From an uncultured Lachnospiraceae bacterium (lineage in GTDB: Bacteria > Bacillota > Clostridia > Lachnospirales > Lachnospiraceae), in contig CADCOU010000052.1 of the NCBI GenBank assembly GCA_902803155.1, positions 1 through 5,612 of the forward strand: DNA of 5,612 nt, written 5' to 3'. The stretch's first letter is position 1. Each line of letters opens with the position of its first letter. The notes under the pieces are model-generated. The model saw only the letters and a program-made list of their open reading frames with translations. It did no database searches and was not told the origin of the DNA. Below, piece by piece: positions 4,519 to 5,612 of this stretch. The translations under genes were made by a program, and so were the position numbers.

Positions 4519-5612
4519 ATGAGACAGAACAATAACCGTCCTATGCAGCACCGGAAGGCTTCTCCCGGCATTCATCCGGGCCCAACGCGGAAAATGCAGC
4601 CGAAAGTGCCGGTATTACTCCGCAATCCGCTGAGGACAGCTGCCGGGTATCTCTATGACCGCCTCCGCCTTGATGGGCGGGAGATGAAGCTAAGCCATGA
4701 GCTGACGGAGCTTGGGTGCGGAAAGAAAAACAGCGTACGTGACTATTATGTGCAGAAAATATCTGCCATGCTGCTGATCGTTCTCTCCTGTATCGTTCTC
4801 CTTCTGACAGTTCTCGCCATGGAACACAGAAAGAACCGTTCTGTTCCGGGCGGCCTCCTGGAACGGCCGGGATATGGGGAAAGCGGCACTGACCAGAGCC
4901 TTAACCTGACGATCTCGGGAGAAGCCGAGTCTGAATCGGTCGATGTGCATCTCGATCCGCGGCTTTATACAACAGCCCAGGCAAGGCATCTGCTGAAGCT
5001 CGCCGAAGAAGAGTTCCTGCAGAAGCTTCCCGGAGAAAATCCCTCAAGCGATGCTGTTCGGGGAAACCTCTGCATCCCGGATTCTCTTCAGGATGGCGCA
5101 GTCAGCGCGGAATATTACATCACACCTGCCGGCATCGTAGAAGAGGACGGAAGCATCACCGGAAATGTCGATGAAACGGGGACGCTCATTACCATAGCCG
5201 CAACTCTGACCTGTCAGAAAGAACAACGGGTCGTTGAATGCACCGCACTGCTCTTTCCGCCCCGTCTTTCTCCGGAAGAGGCACTGCAGAAAAAGATCCG
5301 GGATGCAGTCGAGAGTGCCCAGACAGAGAATCCTTCCGGCTCCAGGCTGCAGCTTCCTGAAGAAGTGGACGGAAGAAAACTCTACTGGTCGTATCAGCAG
5401 GAGCCCGCAGTCCGGATGCTTCTGGTTCTGATCCTGATCCTTCCCGCTGCATTCTGGGTGCATGCCGATTCCAGGGTCCGGGACAGTGCAAAAGCCAGAA
5501 AGGCACAGCTGGAACTGGATTACTCTCAATTCCTCTGGAAGCTTACCATGCTGCTGTCCGCAGGACTCACCATACGAGGCTCCTTTACCAGGATCGCGGC
5601 GCAGTATGAAGC
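4519..5612 (+). CDS. tadC: TadC-like platform protein with a large extracytoplasmic region, partial (continues past right edge)
   Basis: The frame stays open from the ATG at 4519 to the window end, giving 364 complete codons with no stop. Residues 1-80 are a basic tail (many Arg, Lys and Pro). A transmembrane helix spans about 81-101. Residues 102-297 are hydrophilic and acidic (for example EAESESVDVHLD, LAEEEF), and the charge pattern places them outside the membrane. A second helix covers about 298-316, followed by a basic turn (DSRVRDSAKARKAQ) and LELDYSQFLWKLTMLLSAGLTIRGSF (rough positions 331-356), the opening of a type II secretion F domain like that of TadC, where it would contact TadA and TadB. 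The rest of that domain and the final helices lie beyond the window. Canonical TadC is about 300 residues in all, so this N-terminal region is unusually long. Three conserved-looking Cys (185, 232, 241) in the outer region might form a disulphide. The assignment is strong for a platform protein and less certain for the outer domain. Confidence 0.87.
   Translation, partial: MRQNNNRPMQHRKASPGIHPGPTRKMQPKVPVLLRNPLRTAAGYLYDRLRLDGREMKLSHELTELGCGKKNSVRDYYVQKISAMLLIVLSCIVLLLTVLAMEHRKNRSVPGGLLERPGYGESGTDQSLNLTISGEAESESVDVHLDPRLYTTAQARHLLKLAEEEFLQKLPGENPSSDAVRGNLCIPDSLQDGAVSAEYYITPAGIVEEDGSITGNVDETGTLITIAATLTCQKEQRVVECTALLFPPRLSPEEALQKKIRDAVESAQTENPSGSRLQLPEEVDGRKLYWSYQQEPAVRMLLVLILILPAAFWVHADSRVRDSAKARKAQLELDYSQFLWKLTMLLSAGLTIRGSFTRIAAQYE

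Noticed and set aside
4690..5529. Minus-strand open frames of 99-161 codons across 4690-5529
   Set aside because: They are opposite the open TadC-like frame, which has helices, a ribosome binding site and a recognisable platform domain; the antisense translations resemble nothing and are Cys/Arg-rich in the way shadow frames are.
1..5612. CRISPR arrays, tRNAs, insertion sequences, toxin-antitoxin pairs or phage genes
   Set aside because: Reading both strands showed no regularly spaced repeats, cloverleaf, transposase motif or small paired genes.

Overview
The window looks like the chromosome of a mid-GC Gram-positive anaerobe of the Clostridia, plausibly Lachnospiraceae. This is inferred from strong AGGAGG-type ribosome binding sites, sigma-A-type promoter spacing, the style of the SRAP and GNAT proteins, and a Tad secretion cluster that begins tadA-tadB-tadC. 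No single gene fixes the species.

There are two divergent blocks separated by a 269-base AT-rich intergenic region (1932-2200). The left block reads leftwards: a membrane acyltransferase of family 3 (1931-864), an SOS-response-associated peptidase/abasic-site shield of the YedK/HMCES family (788-183), and the first 40 codons of a GNAT N-acetyltransferase that runs off the left edge (122-1). The gaps are 75 and 60 bases with no convincing terminator, so these genes may be co-transcribed, although their functions do not obviously belong together. The acyltransferase gene is clearly more AT-rich than everything around it.

The right block reads rightwards and is the start of a Tad (tight adherence)/Flp pilus or type II secretion-like gene set: the hexameric ATPase TadA/CpaF (2201-3439), the polytopic platform protein TadB (3564-4418) and a TadC-like second platform protein (4519 to beyond 5612). 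ATPase and platform together would power pilin extrusion through the cytoplasmic membrane. No pilin, prepilin peptidase, TadZ, CpaB or TadE-like gene is visible; if present they should lie to the right of the window, or elsewhere. A good promoter (TGGACA, 17 bases, TATAAG) sits 48 bases upstream of tadA, so tadA appears to be the first gene of its unit.

The points most worth a second look are: the TadC-like protein, which has about 195 residues of predicted extracytoplasmic sequence before its platform domain; a compact cluster of perfect palindromes at 2037-2076 in the divergent control region; and the 124-base tadA-tadB spacer, which holds three GC-rich hairpins, two of them mutually exclusive. 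I see no tRNA, rRNA, CRISPR array, insertion sequence or phage gene.
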